A stretch of 31,949 bases of DNA, taken from positions 1 to 31,949 of the forward strand of contig JAJFGK010000118.1 of assembly GCA_021776195.1 (NCBI GenBank), read 5' to 3'. The stretch is from Kiloniellaceae bacterium. Lineage in GTDB: Bacteria > Pseudomonadota > Alphaproteobacteria > Kiloniellales > Kiloniellaceae. Below the pieces are notes generated by a model. That model worked only from the letters and a program-made list of their open reading frames with translations. It searched no databases and was not told the origin of the DNA. A program made the translations under genes and the position numbers. Positions 16,010 through 24,720 of the stretch are shown one piece after another; positions within the stretch are counted from its first letter, which is position 1; the number at the start of each line of letters is the position of its first letter.

Positions 16010-16789
16010 ATGAGAATTCGCGGAAGCGGCCCGACGGCTCCGACCGGTCCAACCGCGGTGAGCGGCAGCGGCAAGGTCGAGAAGGCCGAGGCCGCAACGG
16101 CGGTTCGCGCCACGGACGACACCGCCGCCATCATGGGCGTCCCCGAGGCCGAGTTGACCCCCAAGGTCCGCCAGGCGCTGGTCCAGCTCATGGCCGAGGT
16201 CCACAGCCTGCGCGCGGAACTGGAACAGGCCAAGAAGCGTGCCTCCCACCTCGAGCAGCTGGCCGATCAGGACAGTATCGCACCGGTGCTGAACCGCCGG
16301 GCCTTCGTGCGCGAGTTGAGCCGTCACACGGCTTTCGCCGAACGCTATGGCTCGGCCGGAAGCGTCGCCTACTTCGACGTCAACGGCATGAAAGAGATCA
16401 ACGACAACTTCGGTCACGCGGCGGGCGACGTCGCCCTGAAACATGTCGCCGACACCCTGTTACGCTTCAGCCGCGCCTCGGATTTGGTGGGACGCCTGGG
16501 TGGCGATGAGTTTGGCGTCATCCTGGCGCAGTCCGATGGCGAAGCCGCCTTGGAAAAGGCGACCAGCCTGGCCGGCGCCATCGAGACCCAAGAACTCGAC
16601 TGGAAGCAGCAGAGCTTCAGGGTTCAGGTCGCCTACGGTGTCCACACCCTGAGCAAGGGCGACAAGGTCGACGATGCCCTCGATGCCGCCGACCGGGCGA
16701 TGTATGAGCAAAAGCGCGCCAGCGCGGCCAAGCGCGAGGAAGAAAAAGCCAAGGCCGCGCAACCGGCGGCCCGCAAGAGCCACGGCTGA
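16010..16789 (+). CDS. GGDEF-domain protein, probable soluble diguanylate cyclase
   Basis: A 259-residue protein that probably makes cyclic di-GMP from two GTP. The N-terminal 50 residues are a Thr/Ala/Gly-rich linker, residues 52-86 a probable coiled coil (QLMAEVHSLRAELEQAKKRASHLEQLA), and residues 87-240 the GGDEF domain. The active site LGGDEFG is intact (164-168), the metal-binding Asp is in YFDVNGMKEIND (Asp123), and RASD (155-158) five residues before GGDEF is the product-inhibition I-site. No sensor domain or membrane segment is seen. The C-terminus is a Lys/Ala-rich tail. The start at ATG 16010 has GAGGAG upstream. It converges on the DUF465 gene. Confidence 0.88.
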   Translation: MRIRGSGPTAPTGPTAVSGSGKVEKAEAATAVRATDDTAAIMGVPEAELTPKVRQALVQLMAEVHSLRAELEQAKKRASHLEQLADQDSIAPVLNRRAFVRELSRHTAFAERYGSAGSVAYFDVNGMKEINDNFGHAAGDVALKHVADTLLRFSRASDLVGRLGGDEFGVILAQSDGEAALEKATSLAGAIETQELDWKQQSFRVQVAYGVHTLSKGDKVDDALDAADRAMYEQKRASAAKREEEKAKAAQPAARKSHG

Positions 16790-16869
16790 AACCGCACGGC
16801 GCCCACCGTTCCCTTCCGCTGGGCGATTACGTCTACGAAGCGATACTGTCTAATAGTGTTTGTTGACAA

Positions 16870-16996
16870 AGGGCGGTCATACCGGACGCGACTTTTCTCC
16901 AAATCTTCGATTTGGCAAGGAAAGTCAGTGATCAGGGATCTTGTGGGACGTGGCGTCAAGCGGCGGGTCGAGATTCCGGGCTCCGGAATGACGCCC
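16870..16996. repeat. Palindromic intergenic repeat, copy 1
   Basis: Between the GGDEF gene and the DUF465 gene lies a segment bounded by near-inverted ends (GGTCATACCGGA at the left; TCCGGAATGACG at the right). It carries the perfect hairpin CCAAATCTTCGATTTGG at 16899-16915. The same 17 bases and the GTCATTCCGG end motif recur at 18601-18641 on the other side of pfkA. This marks a dispersed repeat family rather than a gene-specific terminator. Confidence 0.7.
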
Positions 16997-17000
16997 CCTG

Positions 17001-17016
17001 GTTAACAATTGTCAAC
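17001..17016. other. Imperfect palindrome downstream of the DUF465 gene
   Basis: GTTAACAATTGTCAAC reads the same on both strands except at one position pair. It lies 23 bases past the DUF465 stop, in an AT-rich island within GC-rich DNA. It could be a weak terminator stem or a protein-binding site. Nothing else supports a function. Confidence 0.3.
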
Positions 17017-17038
17017 AGACCGGAGGCGATGATGCCCA

Positions 17039-17245
17039 TTAGGCGATAATGTCCGGCAAAATCTGATCTTCGATCTTCTGCATCTCGTCCTTGAGCCGGA
17101 GCTTGCGCTTTTTGAGCCGCTGGATCTGGAGCTGATCGAAAGGTCCACCGTCAATGAGGCGGTCGATCACGTCATCCAGGTCGCGGTGTTCGCTGCGCAG
17201 CTGTTCAAGGCGCTGGCGTAGCTGGTAGCTGTCAGGCTCGTTCAT
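17039..17245 (-). CDS. DUF465 (YdcH-like) small coiled-coil protein
   Basis: A 68-residue protein of the YdcH/DUF465 family, common in Alphaproteobacteria. It is almost entirely helical and charged: LRQRLEQLRSEHRDLDDVIDRLI, then QLQIQRLKKRKLRLKDEMQKIED, matching the two antiparallel helices and the LKKRKLxLKDEI-type signature of the family. Its function is not known. Its start is ATG 17245; it is divergent from pfkA, with 210 bases between them. Confidence 0.9.
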   Translation of the reverse strand: MNEPDSYQLRQRLEQLRSEHRDLDDVIDRLIDGGPFDQLQIQRLKKRKLRLKDEMQKIEDQILPDIIA

Positions 17246-17455
17246 GCCTCAACTTCATATTGTCCCGAGTCTCTTGGACTATAGCGCCGAATCGTCCAAA
17301 ACCAAAGCGGAGAGCAGGGTGCTGCCCCGCTCCTGGTGAATTGCGCGGTCTCGTCTTGCGGCGCGGCCGATCCTGCCGCAAAACCGAGCATGGCGCAGAC
17401 CGGCCAACCTGCTCGGCCGCCTCTCGGCCACCCAGGGGCAAGGGGAGATCCGACC

Positions 17456-18550
<1,095 letters not shown>

Positions 18551-18551
18551 A

Positions 18552-18597
18552 GCCAGTGCCGGTCGACGGCCTTTGCCAGTGCCGGTCGCCGGCCTTT
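18552..18597. repeat. 23-bp tandem duplication after pfkA
   Basis: Two direct copies of a 23-base unit (starting GCCAGTGCCGGTCG, ending GGCCTTT) occupy 18552-18574 and 18575-18597, differing at one base. They begin two bases after the pfkA stop and run straight into the palindromic repeat. Each unit holds a GCCGG/CCGGC-type inverted motif that could fold. Confidence 0.85.
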
Positions 18598-18598
18598 G

Positions 18599-18736
18599 AG
18601 CGTCATTCCGGAACCCGGCCCGGCCCAAATCTTCGATTTGGCAGCCGAGCCGAGGTATCCGGAATCTCGTGTCGCTCCGTCCTGAACCCACTTTCAATCA
18701 GATCCCGGATCGCGACGATGCCGCTTGACCCGGGCG
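18599..18736. repeat. Palindromic intergenic repeat, copy 2
   Basis: Between pfkA and the TIGR02444 gene: CGTCATTCCGGA at 18601 starts the element, CCAAATCTTCGATTTGG sits at 18625-18641, then ATCCGGAATCTCG follows, and later CAGATCCCGGATC and GCCGCTTGACC. Copy 1 read on the minus strand has matching GCCGCTTGAC and GATCCCTGATC blocks and the same GTCATTCCGG end, but in a different order and spacing. The right boundary is uncertain. Confidence 0.6.
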
Positions 18737-18783
18737 CGCCGACGGGCAAGCTGACCGGATCCATCAGCAGCGCGAGCGCCATC

Positions 18784-19365
18784 ATGACCGATTCTCCCGA
18801 CCAGCCCGACAGCCCTTTTTGGGGTTTCACCTTGGCGATTTACGGCAAGCCGGGCGTCTCGCCGGCGGTGATCGGCCTGCAGGACCGCCATGGCCTGGAT
18901 GTGAACTTCCTGCTCTTTGCGCTCTTTGCCGGCGGCCGGGGCCGGGCGCTCGCGGCCGCGGACTTCGCCGCGCTGGAGGCGGCCGCCGCCCCCTGGCGTG
19001 CCAACGTGATCCACCCCCTGCGCGCCGTGCGGCGCTGGCTGCGCGAGCAGGACCTGATCCCCGTCGCCGCCTCGGACCCCCTGCGCAAGGCCGTCCTGGG
19101 CCGCGAGATCGAGGCCGAGGAGCAGCAGCAGCGCCTGATGGAGGCGACCTTGTCCGTCGAAGAAGGCCAGGGCGGTGCGGAGGCTGGCGGCGCGGAGGCT
19201 GGCGATGCCCAGGCTGGGGCCGGGAACCTCGCCACCTATCTGGCCTGGAAAGAAATCGCGCCCGGCGCCGAGGACAAGGCGGCCCTGGCGACCCTGCTCG
19301 CCCAGGCCTTCGAGCCGCTGGCCCCCGAAGCCGCCGCCGCGCTGTTGCAAGCGCGGCTCGGTTGA
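18784..19365 (+). CDS. TIGR02444 family protein (DUF2390)
   Basis: A 193-residue protein matching the TIGR02444/DUF2390 family: SPFWGFTLAIYGKPGVSPAVIGLQDRHGLDVNFLLFALFAGG, then WRANVIHPLRAVRRWLREQ. The function is unknown. An Ala/Gly/Glu-rich low-complexity stretch at about residues 120-148 (repeating EAGGAEAGDAQAGAG) interrupts the helical domain and is probably a flexible linker. The start at ATG 18784 is chosen by similarity; the ribosome site there is poor. It is followed 4 bases later by the cupin gene, implying co-transcription. Confidence 0.85.
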   Translation: MTDSPDQPDSPFWGFTLAIYGKPGVSPAVIGLQDRHGLDVNFLLFALFAGGRGRALAAADFAALEAAAAPWRANVIHPLRAVRRWLREQDLIPVAASDPLRKAVLGREIEAEEQQQRLMEATLSVEEGQGGAEAGGAEAGDAQAGAGNLATYLAWKEIAPGAEDKAALATLLAQAFEPLAPEAAAALLQARLG

Positions 19366-19369
19366 TCCG

Positions 19370-19732
19370 ATGCCCCGCTGCCTTCACGTCACGGCCGCCG
19401 AGCGGGTCTTCGTCCCCCTGGGCGAGACCGGCATCAGGGCCGGGCGCGATATCTGGAGCCCGGCCAGCACGACCCTGGGCGCTGGCTACTACCTCTACGA
19501 AAAGGTCCTGATGGACTGGACCGTGACCTACGACGAGTACCTGTTCTGCGTCGAGGGCGCGCTGACCCTGCACACCCCCGACGGCGCCTTCGAGATGGCC
19601 CCCGGCGACGGCCTCTGGCTGCCCGCCGGGACCGCGGTCACTTACAACTGCCCCGGCCGCGCCGGCGTCGTGGTGGCCATCTACCCGGCCGACTACGAGG
19701 CCGAAAGGACCTGGGAGGAGGGTAGCGGCTAA
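19370..19732 (+). CDS. EutQ-like cupin-domain protein
   Basis: A 120-residue single-domain cupin like those annotated as ethanolamine utilisation EutQ-like. The barrel motifs are YDEYLFCVEGALTLHT and GDGLWLPAGTAVTYNCPG, and the segment IWSPASTTLGAGYYLYEKVLMDWTVTYDEY is typical of the subgroup. The first cupin motif lacks the usual HxH metal ligands, with Tyr/Asp/Glu in that region, so a classic metal site is doubtful. No other eut genes are present, so a role in ethanolamine use is not supported. It starts 4 bases after the TIGR02444 stop and converges on the hydrolase gene with 5 bases between the stops. Confidence 0.8.
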   Translation: MPRCLHVTAAERVFVPLGETGIRAGRDIWSPASTTLGAGYYLYEKVLMDWTVTYDEYLFCVEGALTLHTPDGAFEMAPGDGLWLPAGTAVTYNCPGRAGVVVAIYPADYEAERTWEEGSG

Positions 19733-19737
19733 CCGAA

Positions 19738-20772
19738 CTACCCCACCTTTTCCCGGGTCACCACGCCGGTCAGGCAGCCGATGGCGCCGGCGGCCTTGCC
19801 GAGCTCGCTGGCCGGGCTGGTCAGGCAGGCGATGCCGAGGCTCTCGTAGAAGGCCTGGGTTTCGGGGTTGCCGGCCACCATGAGAATGCGGCGCGGCCCC
19901 AGGGTGACGAAGTTGAGGGCGCGATTGCGCTCGATTTCGTTGCCCTCGGGCAAAAAGGCGACCTGGTAGCCCTTGGCGCGGGCCAGTTCGACCAGGCCGT
20001 AGGGCGTGCGGCGCGGCCAGGCGATGGCGAGATCGCGGTCGGCAAAGCGCAGCATGCCCATGAAATGCATGGTGCCGTAGGGCAGGTCGAAGGCGTGACA
20101 GGCGACGCCGATCTCGGCCAGGACGGCCGCGATCTGGTCGATCGCCGTCTGGTTGGTCCGGTGGCCGCGCCCGATCACCGCGGTGCCGGGGTCGAGCCAC
20201 ATCAAATCGGCGCCCTCGAAGACCGCCTGGCCGGTCAGGCTGCGGAGGATCGGCACGCCGAGGTCGGCGAGACGCCGGGCCACCCAGCGTTCCTCGCCGG
20301 CGCGAACCCGCGAGGCCGGGCGGCCCAGGATCGCCCCCTGCGGCGTCATGACGAAGAGGTCGGCGCAGAACATCTGGTTGGGGGTCAATGGGCCGGTTGG
20401 TGGGTCCGTGGCCGGCGGGTCGGCGTCGGGCTCGAGCGTGTGCACGCTGACTCCCTGGGCCCGGTAGCTCTCGGCCAGGGCCCGATGCTCGGCCTGGGCC
20501 TTGGCGAGGTCCAGCGGGGCCAGCATCTGAGCTGCCTCGGGGTCGGCCGAGGCCAGGATTTCCGGGCCCGGCCGATGCAGCAGGACGGCCTGGAGCGGCG
20601 CCCACTCGCTGTCGATGCCGCAGGCCGCCCAAAGATCGCCGATCTCCTCGCCGTGGCTGCGCTGGCGCGCCTGCCAGCCGGTGCCGCCGTAAGGCGCGGT
20701 GCCGAAGCTGGAGGCGGGCGACTGGTTGTCGGCCCGCCCTGCCGTTGGGTCGCTCGAATCGGGTGGCGTCAT
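19738..20772 (-). CDS. DDAH/amidinotransferase-superfamily hydrolase
   Basis: A 344-residue guanidino-group enzyme of the amidinotransferase/arginine deiminase/dimethylarginine dimethylaminohydrolase superfamily. The likely catalytic residues are in place: FEGADL (Glu186, Asp189), MHFMG (His236) and the nucleophile Cys333 in GAIGCLTGVV near the C-terminus. The N-terminal 35 residues are a variable tail, and the region 60-185 contains the MFCADLFVMTPQGAILGRPAS strand. The start at ATG 20772 is the first with a plausible site; the frame is open further upstream. If it is a DDAH it would release dimethylamine or methylamine from methylated arginine, but the substrate cannot be fixed from sequence. 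It stands alone on this strand. Confidence 0.85.
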   Translation of the reverse strand: MTPPDSSDPTAGRADNQSPASSFGTAPYGGTGWQARQRSHGEEIGDLWAACGIDSEWAPLQAVLLHRPGPEILASADPEAAQMLAPLDLAKAQAEHRALAESYRAQGVSVHTLEPDADPPATDPPTGPLTPNQMFCADLFVMTPQGAILGRPASRVRAGEERWVARRLADLGVPILRSLTGQAVFEGADLMWLDPGTAVIGRGHRTNQTAIDQIAAVLAEIGVACHAFDLPYGTMHFMGMLRFADRDLAIAWPRRTPYGLVELARAKGYQVAFLPEGNEIERNRALNFVTLGPRRILMVAGNPETQAFYESLGIACLTSPASELGKAAGAIGCLTGVVTREKVG

Positions 20773-20889
20773 GGCCGCGCTCCGCTCGTTGGCAAGAAAC
20801 CGAGCATTCCCCAGGCCCGGTCTTCTGGCAAGGCAGCGACCCGGTCCGCGGCTCAATTACTGTCCCGGTGGGTCGGCTTAGTCGTTTCG

Positions 20890-20919
20890 TTCAAAAGCAA
20901 ACTGTAGTAGAACTATAAT
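20890..20919 (+). promoter_or_regulatory. Possible promoter upstream of aldehyde dehydrogenase
   Basis: TTCAAA at 20890-20895 and a perfect TATAAT at 20914-20919 are 18 bases apart, inside an AT-rich patch of an otherwise GC-rich 293-base gap. The start codon at 21066 is about 140 bases further on, so the leader would be long. The rest of the gap shows no gene. Confidence 0.45.
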
Positions 20920-21065
20920 GTCTATCTAATTTTAGGGATGCAAATAATTCAGACTACGGGCATCATGACTGGCGAGCGGTGGCGGGAGATCGACCAAGAG
21001 TCGCGCAGCGCCGCAAAGGTAGTGGAAAACCCCGACGCAGTGACGCGTCGAAACAGGAGAGTTTC

Positions 21066-22622
21066 ATGGCCATGCCCCCCTCGAGCGAAATGCGCGCCCC
21101 CCAGATGGTCGCTTCCGAGTGCCTGACGACCGCCGGGGTCGAAGCGGCCTTGAGCGACCGGCTGGCATCCCTTTCCGGCTGGCACCTGGTCGATGGCGAC
21201 AAGATGGCGGCCCTGGACGGGCGCTGCCTGGAGGTGATCAACCCGGCCACCGGCGGGGTGCTGGGCAATGTCAGCCGCTGCCAGGCCGATGACGTCGACC
21301 GGGCGGTCAAGGCGGCCATCGGCGGCCAGCGGGCCTGGGCCAAACTGGCGCCACGCGAGCGCGGCGCGGTGCTGCAGGACTGTGTGCGGCGGCTGGAGGC
21401 GCGGGAAGAGGAGATCGCCCAAATTCTGGCGCTGGAAAGCGGCAAGGCGATCCGCACCGAATCGCGCGGCGAGGCCAAGCTGCTGACCGACATCTTTCGC
21501 TACTTCGCCGGGCTGGGCCTGGAGCTGAAGGGCGAGACGATACCCTTCGGCCGCCAGGTCACGGCCCTGACCCTGTCCGAGCCGGTCGGCGTGGTCGGTG
21601 GGATCATCCCCTGGAACGTCCCCCTGATGTTCTTCGGCTACAAGGCGGCGGCGCCGCTGCTGGCCGGCAACGCGGTGGTGCTCAAGGCGCCTTCCGAGGC
21701 CCCGCTCTGCCTGCTGCGGGTGGTCGAGCTGATCGCCGACTGCTTCCCCAAGGGCGTGCTCAATCTGATCACCGGCCGCGGCCCGGAATGCGGCCGCGCC
21801 CTGGTCAGCCATCCCGGGGTCGACAAGGTCACCTTCACCGGGTCGGTCGAGACCGGGCGCGAGGTCTATTGCCTGGCGGCGCAGCGCCTGGCGCCGGTCG
21901 CCCTGGAGTTGGGCGGCAAGAGCCCCATGATCGTGCTGCCCGACATGGACCTGGACCGGGTGGTCGAGGGCGCGGTCGGCGGCGTGCGCTTCACCCGCAA
22001 CGGCCAGAGCTGCACCGCGACGACGCGGATCTACGTACCGGCGGCAATGCACGACGAGTTCGTCGCCAAGGTCACGGCCAAGGTCGGCGCCCTGAAGATG
22101 GGCGACCCCCTGGCCGAGGCGACCGACACCGGCGCGCTCATCTCCGCTGGCCAGAGGGACAAGGTCTTGCGCCGGGTCGAGCAGGCCAGTTGGGTCGCCG
22201 GGGCGACCGCCCATTACTGCGGAGACCTGCCCGCCGACGCGCCCTTTTCCGCCGGCGCCTTCATGCGCGGGGTGGTCTTTACCGGCCTGCCGCACGACGA
22301 CCCCATGGTGCAGGACGAGGTCTTCGGCCCGGTGACCGCGGTCTTTCCCTGGGACGACTACGACCGGATGGTCGAGCTCGCCAACGAGACCCGCTACGGG
22401 CTCTCGGCCAGCGTCTGGACCGACAGCCTGACCCGGTCGATGGACCTGGCGGCGCGGCTCAAGGTCGGCTTCGTGCAGATCAACCAGAATGCCATCATGC
22501 TGCCTGGCCTGGCTTATGGCGGTCTGAAGGAATCCGGCGTCGGCAAGGAATCGTCGCTCGAGACCCTGATGGAAAACTTCGTTCACAAGAAGACCGTGAT
22601 CCTCAACACCCAAGCAGGCTAA
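21066..22622 (+). CDS. NAD(P)-dependent aldehyde dehydrogenase
   Basis: A 518-residue member of the aldehyde dehydrogenase superfamily that oxidises an aldehyde to the carboxylic acid. Motifs: PWNVPLMFFGYKAAAPLLAGNAVVLKAPSEAP (cofactor binding), VTFTGSVETGR, ALELGGKSPM with the general-base Glu, GQSCTATTRIYVP with the nucleophilic Cys, and DEVFGPVTAVFPWDDYDRMVELAN. The Cys sits in NGQSCTA rather than the commoner GQVC, but the Cys itself is kept. AGGAGA precedes the ATG at 21066. Glycine betaine aldehyde or another small aldehyde are possibilities; specificity cannot be read. The stop overlaps the convergent hydrolase stop by 4 bases. Confidence 0.93.
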   Translation: MAMPPSSEMRAPQMVASECLTTAGVEAALSDRLASLSGWHLVDGDKMAALDGRCLEVINPATGGVLGNVSRCQADDVDRAVKAAIGGQRAWAKLAPRERGAVLQDCVRRLEAREEEIAQILALESGKAIRTESRGEAKLLTDIFRYFAGLGLELKGETIPFGRQVTALTLSEPVGVVGGIIPWNVPLMFFGYKAAAPLLAGNAVVLKAPSEAPLCLLRVVELIADCFPKGVLNLITGRGPECGRALVSHPGVDKVTFTGSVETGREVYCLAAQRLAPVALELGGKSPMIVLPDMDLDRVVEGAVGGVRFTRNGQSCTATTRIYVPAAMHDEFVAKVTAKVGALKMGDPLAEATDTGALISAGQRDKVLRRVEQASWVAGATAHYCGDLPADAPFSAGAFMRGVVFTGLPHDDPMVQDEVFGPVTAVFPWDDYDRMVELANETRYGLSASVWTDSLTRSMDLAARLKVGFVQINQNAIMLPGLAYGGLKESGVGKESSLETLMENFVHKKTVILNTQAG

Positions 22623-23371
22623 GGCGCGGCGTTCAGGAACTCGATGGTCCCGGCGATAAAGCTCTTGTCGCCGACCGCCTTCATGTGATCGCGGCCCTCG
22701 ATCGGCAGGACACGGGCGCCGGGAATCAGCGCGGCCAGCTCCGCCGGCGAGCCGGCGACCTCGTCGTCGGTGCCGGCGGCGACCAGGACCGGCCGGCCGA
22801 TGGTGGACAGACGCTCCGGCGTGATCGGCGGCCGCGGCCCCTTCATGCAGGCGGCCAGCGATGGCAGATCGGCGCCGATACTGTCGGCGAACTTGCGGAA
22901 CATGCGCCCGCGCGGGTCCGCGACCGCGCCCAGACCGGGCGCCTCCAGGGCGTCGATCACCACCTGGGGGTCGCCGGTGCCGCGCACCATGTTGATGCCG
23001 AGCCCGCCGAAGACCGCCCGGCGCACCAGGTCTTGGTGATCCAGCGTCAGAAAGGCCGTGATCCGCGCACCCATGGAATAGCCGATCACATCGACGGCCC
23101 GCAGGCCCAGATGGCCGAGCAGCCGCGCCGAGTCACCCGCCATGATGCCGGCCGCGTAGGCTGCCGGGTCATGAATTTTCTGGCTCGCGCCGTGGCCGCG
23201 ATTGTCCAACGCGACGACCCGCCGGCCGCTTTCGACCAGGGCCGCGATCCAGCCGGTGTGGAGCCAGTTGACCTGGGCGTTCGAGGAAAAGCCGTGGATC
23301 AACAGCACCGGTGCGCCCGCGCCCTCGTCGAGGTAGGCGATCTCGATGCCGTCGGAGGAGAAACTTTGCAT
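22619..23371 (-). CDS. Alpha/beta-hydrolase fold enzyme
   Basis: A 250-residue alpha/beta hydrolase. The oxyanion motif LLIHGFSS is at about 23-30, the nucleophile Ser99 in GYSMG, the acid Asp202/203 in AAGTDDEVAG, and the His229 in EGRDHMKA. DNRGHGAS is typical of the lactonase/esterase branch. A cap region spans roughly 120-185. Substrate is unknown. It is divergent from the enolase-superfamily gene with about 104 bases between, and convergent with the aldehyde dehydrogenase. Confidence 0.9.
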   Translation of the reverse strand: MQSFSSDGIEIAYLDEGAGAPVLLIHGFSSNAQVNWLHTGWIAALVESGRRVVALDNRGHGASQKIHDPAAYAAGIMAGDSARLLGHLGLRAVDVIGYSMGARITAFLTLDHQDLVRRAVFGGLGINMVRGTGDPQVVIDALEAPGLGAVADPRGRMFRKFADSIGADLPSLAACMKGPRPPITPERLSTIGRPVLVAAGTDDEVAGSPAELAALIPGARVLPIEGRDHMKAVGDKSFIAGTIEFLNAAP

Positions 23372-23475
23372 GATGCCTTGCGCAAGGTGATCGTTGTGAA
23401 AGAAGATTTCCGAAATCGTTGGCGCGCAGCATAGGCCGGCGACGATTGGGAAGAAAGCGCAGCAGGGGAAGCCCG

Positions 23476-24606
23476 ATGAAGATCGTCTCGGTCGAGTTGA
23501 CGCCTATCTTGATCGCCTACAAGAAGCCCTATCACTGGTCTCAGGGCGTGACGCAGGGTGCCGAGTTGATCCTCGTTGCCGTGACCGCCGACGACGGCCT
23601 GGTCGGCTACGGCGAATCCTCGGCTTCGCAGAGCGCCACGGCCATCGAGGCGCTGCTCGACCGGATGGTCCCCTTTGTCCTCGACCGCTCGCCCTTCGAG
23701 CCGGGCCCGATCATGGCCGAGGCCTACCAGGGCATCATCGCGGCCCTGGGAACCGGCAGCGCGCCGCGCTTCTTCGGCCAGGCCGCGGCCGGGCTGGAGA
23801 TGGCGCTTTGGGACCTCATGGGCAAGGCCGCCGGCGAGCCGGTTCACCATATGCTGGGGGGCGCCCTGCGGGCGGAGAACAGTTTTTTCGGTTTCGTTCA
23901 GGGCGACGGGCCGGAAGAGCTGGCCGCCGACGCCAAGGCCCTGGTCGATCAAGGCTGTCAGGTGATCTACGTGAAGATCGGCCGTGGCAACGACCTCGAC
24001 CTGGCGATCGTGCGTGCGGTGCGCGCGGCCATCGGCGACCGCCGCCTGCGCCTCGACGCCAACGAGGCCTGGGACCCTCTGACGGCGATCCGGATGATCC
24101 GCAAGCTCGAGGCCTTCGATCCCGAGTTCATCGAACAGCCGACTCCCAGCGGGTCGCTGGCGGCGCTGAAGCAGGTCAAGGATTCGGTGGGGGTCGCCAT
24201 CGCCGCCGACCAGTTGGTCTTTACCCCCGAGGATGTCTACGACGTCTGCCGCCAACAGGCCGCCGATGTGATCGTACTGGGCCTGCACGAGACCGGCGGC
24301 ATCACCCGGTTCAAAAAGGCCGCCGCCATCGCCGAGGCAGCGGGCATCAGGATCTGCCTGCACGGCGTGTTCGAGTCCGGCATCACGACCTGCGCCTCCC
24401 ACGCCGTCGGTCTGACGGTCGCGAACCTGGACGATGGCAACCAGTACATGAACCATCTGCTAGCCGAGGATATCGTCAGTGCCCCGGACCTGGCGCTGCG
24501 CGAGGGCCGCTTGCCGGTCTTCGATGGTCCGGGTCTGGGCTTCACCCTCGATCGGGCAGCGGTGGCGCGAGCGGCCGCCGCATTTCAGGAGAATCGGCGG
24601 CGCTGA
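23476..24606 (+). CDS. Enolase-superfamily (mandelate racemase/muconate lactonizing) enzyme
   Basis: A 376-residue TIM-barrel enzyme that abstracts a proton next to a carboxylate. Metal ligands are Asp194 (LDANEAWD), Glu220 (FIEQP) and Asp245 (AADQL). On the second strand only Lys167 is present; the partner of the usual Lys-x-Lys is Tyr165. On the sixth strand, where the family has a Lys or Asp, there is Gly269. The seventh strand has His296 and Glu300 (LHGVFES), the spacing seen for His297 and Glu317-type residues in mandelate racemase. The set is thus neither typical muconate lactonizing nor fully mandelate racemase-like. AGGGGAA marks the start. The reaction is not assignable. Confidence 0.87.
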   Translation: MKIVSVELTPILIAYKKPYHWSQGVTQGAELILVAVTADDGLVGYGESSASQSATAIEALLDRMVPFVLDRSPFEPGPIMAEAYQGIIAALGTGSAPRFFGQAAAGLEMALWDLMGKAAGEPVHHMLGGALRAENSFFGFVQGDGPEELAADAKALVDQGCQVIYVKIGRGNDLDLAIVRAVRAAIGDRRLRLDANEAWDPLTAIRMIRKLEAFDPEFIEQPTPSGSLAALKQVKDSVGVAIAADQLVFTPEDVYDVCRQQAADVIVLGLHETGGITRFKKAAAIAEAAGIRICLHGVFESGITTCASHAVGLTVANLDDGNQYMNHLLAEDIVSAPDLALREGRLPVFDGPGLGFTLDRAAVARAAAAFQENRRR

Positions 24607-24656
24607 GGATGCTCCTTTCCGATCGCCGATGGACTAAGGTTGGGGGTTGTAGTAAA

Positions 24657-24670
24657 AGTTAAAAAATTAA
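24657..24670. other. AT-rich palindrome upstream of metalloprotease
   Basis: GTTAAAAAATTAAC is a 5-base inverted repeat around AAAA, in an AT-rich stretch (24645-24681) between the enolase-superfamily gene and the metalloprotease. It may be part of the metalloprotease promoter or an operator, or mark the end of the previous transcript. GGAGG at 24711-24715 serves the following start. Confidence 0.3.
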
Positions 24671-24720
24671 CCAAAAAAAATGTCGTCGCGGATTTCCCCC
24701 TCAATCGCTCGGAGGCCGAT

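Noticed and set aside
18827..20632. 601-codon minus-strand frame spanning TIGR02444, cupin and hydrolase genes
   Set aside because: It overlaps three recognisable genes in other frames and its Pro/Arg/Gly-rich sequence has no family features.
20938..21126. 62-codon frame upstream of aldehyde dehydrogenase
   Set aside because: It runs into the aldehyde dehydrogenase gene in another frame, its possible ribosome site is too close to the start, and the sequence has no family features.
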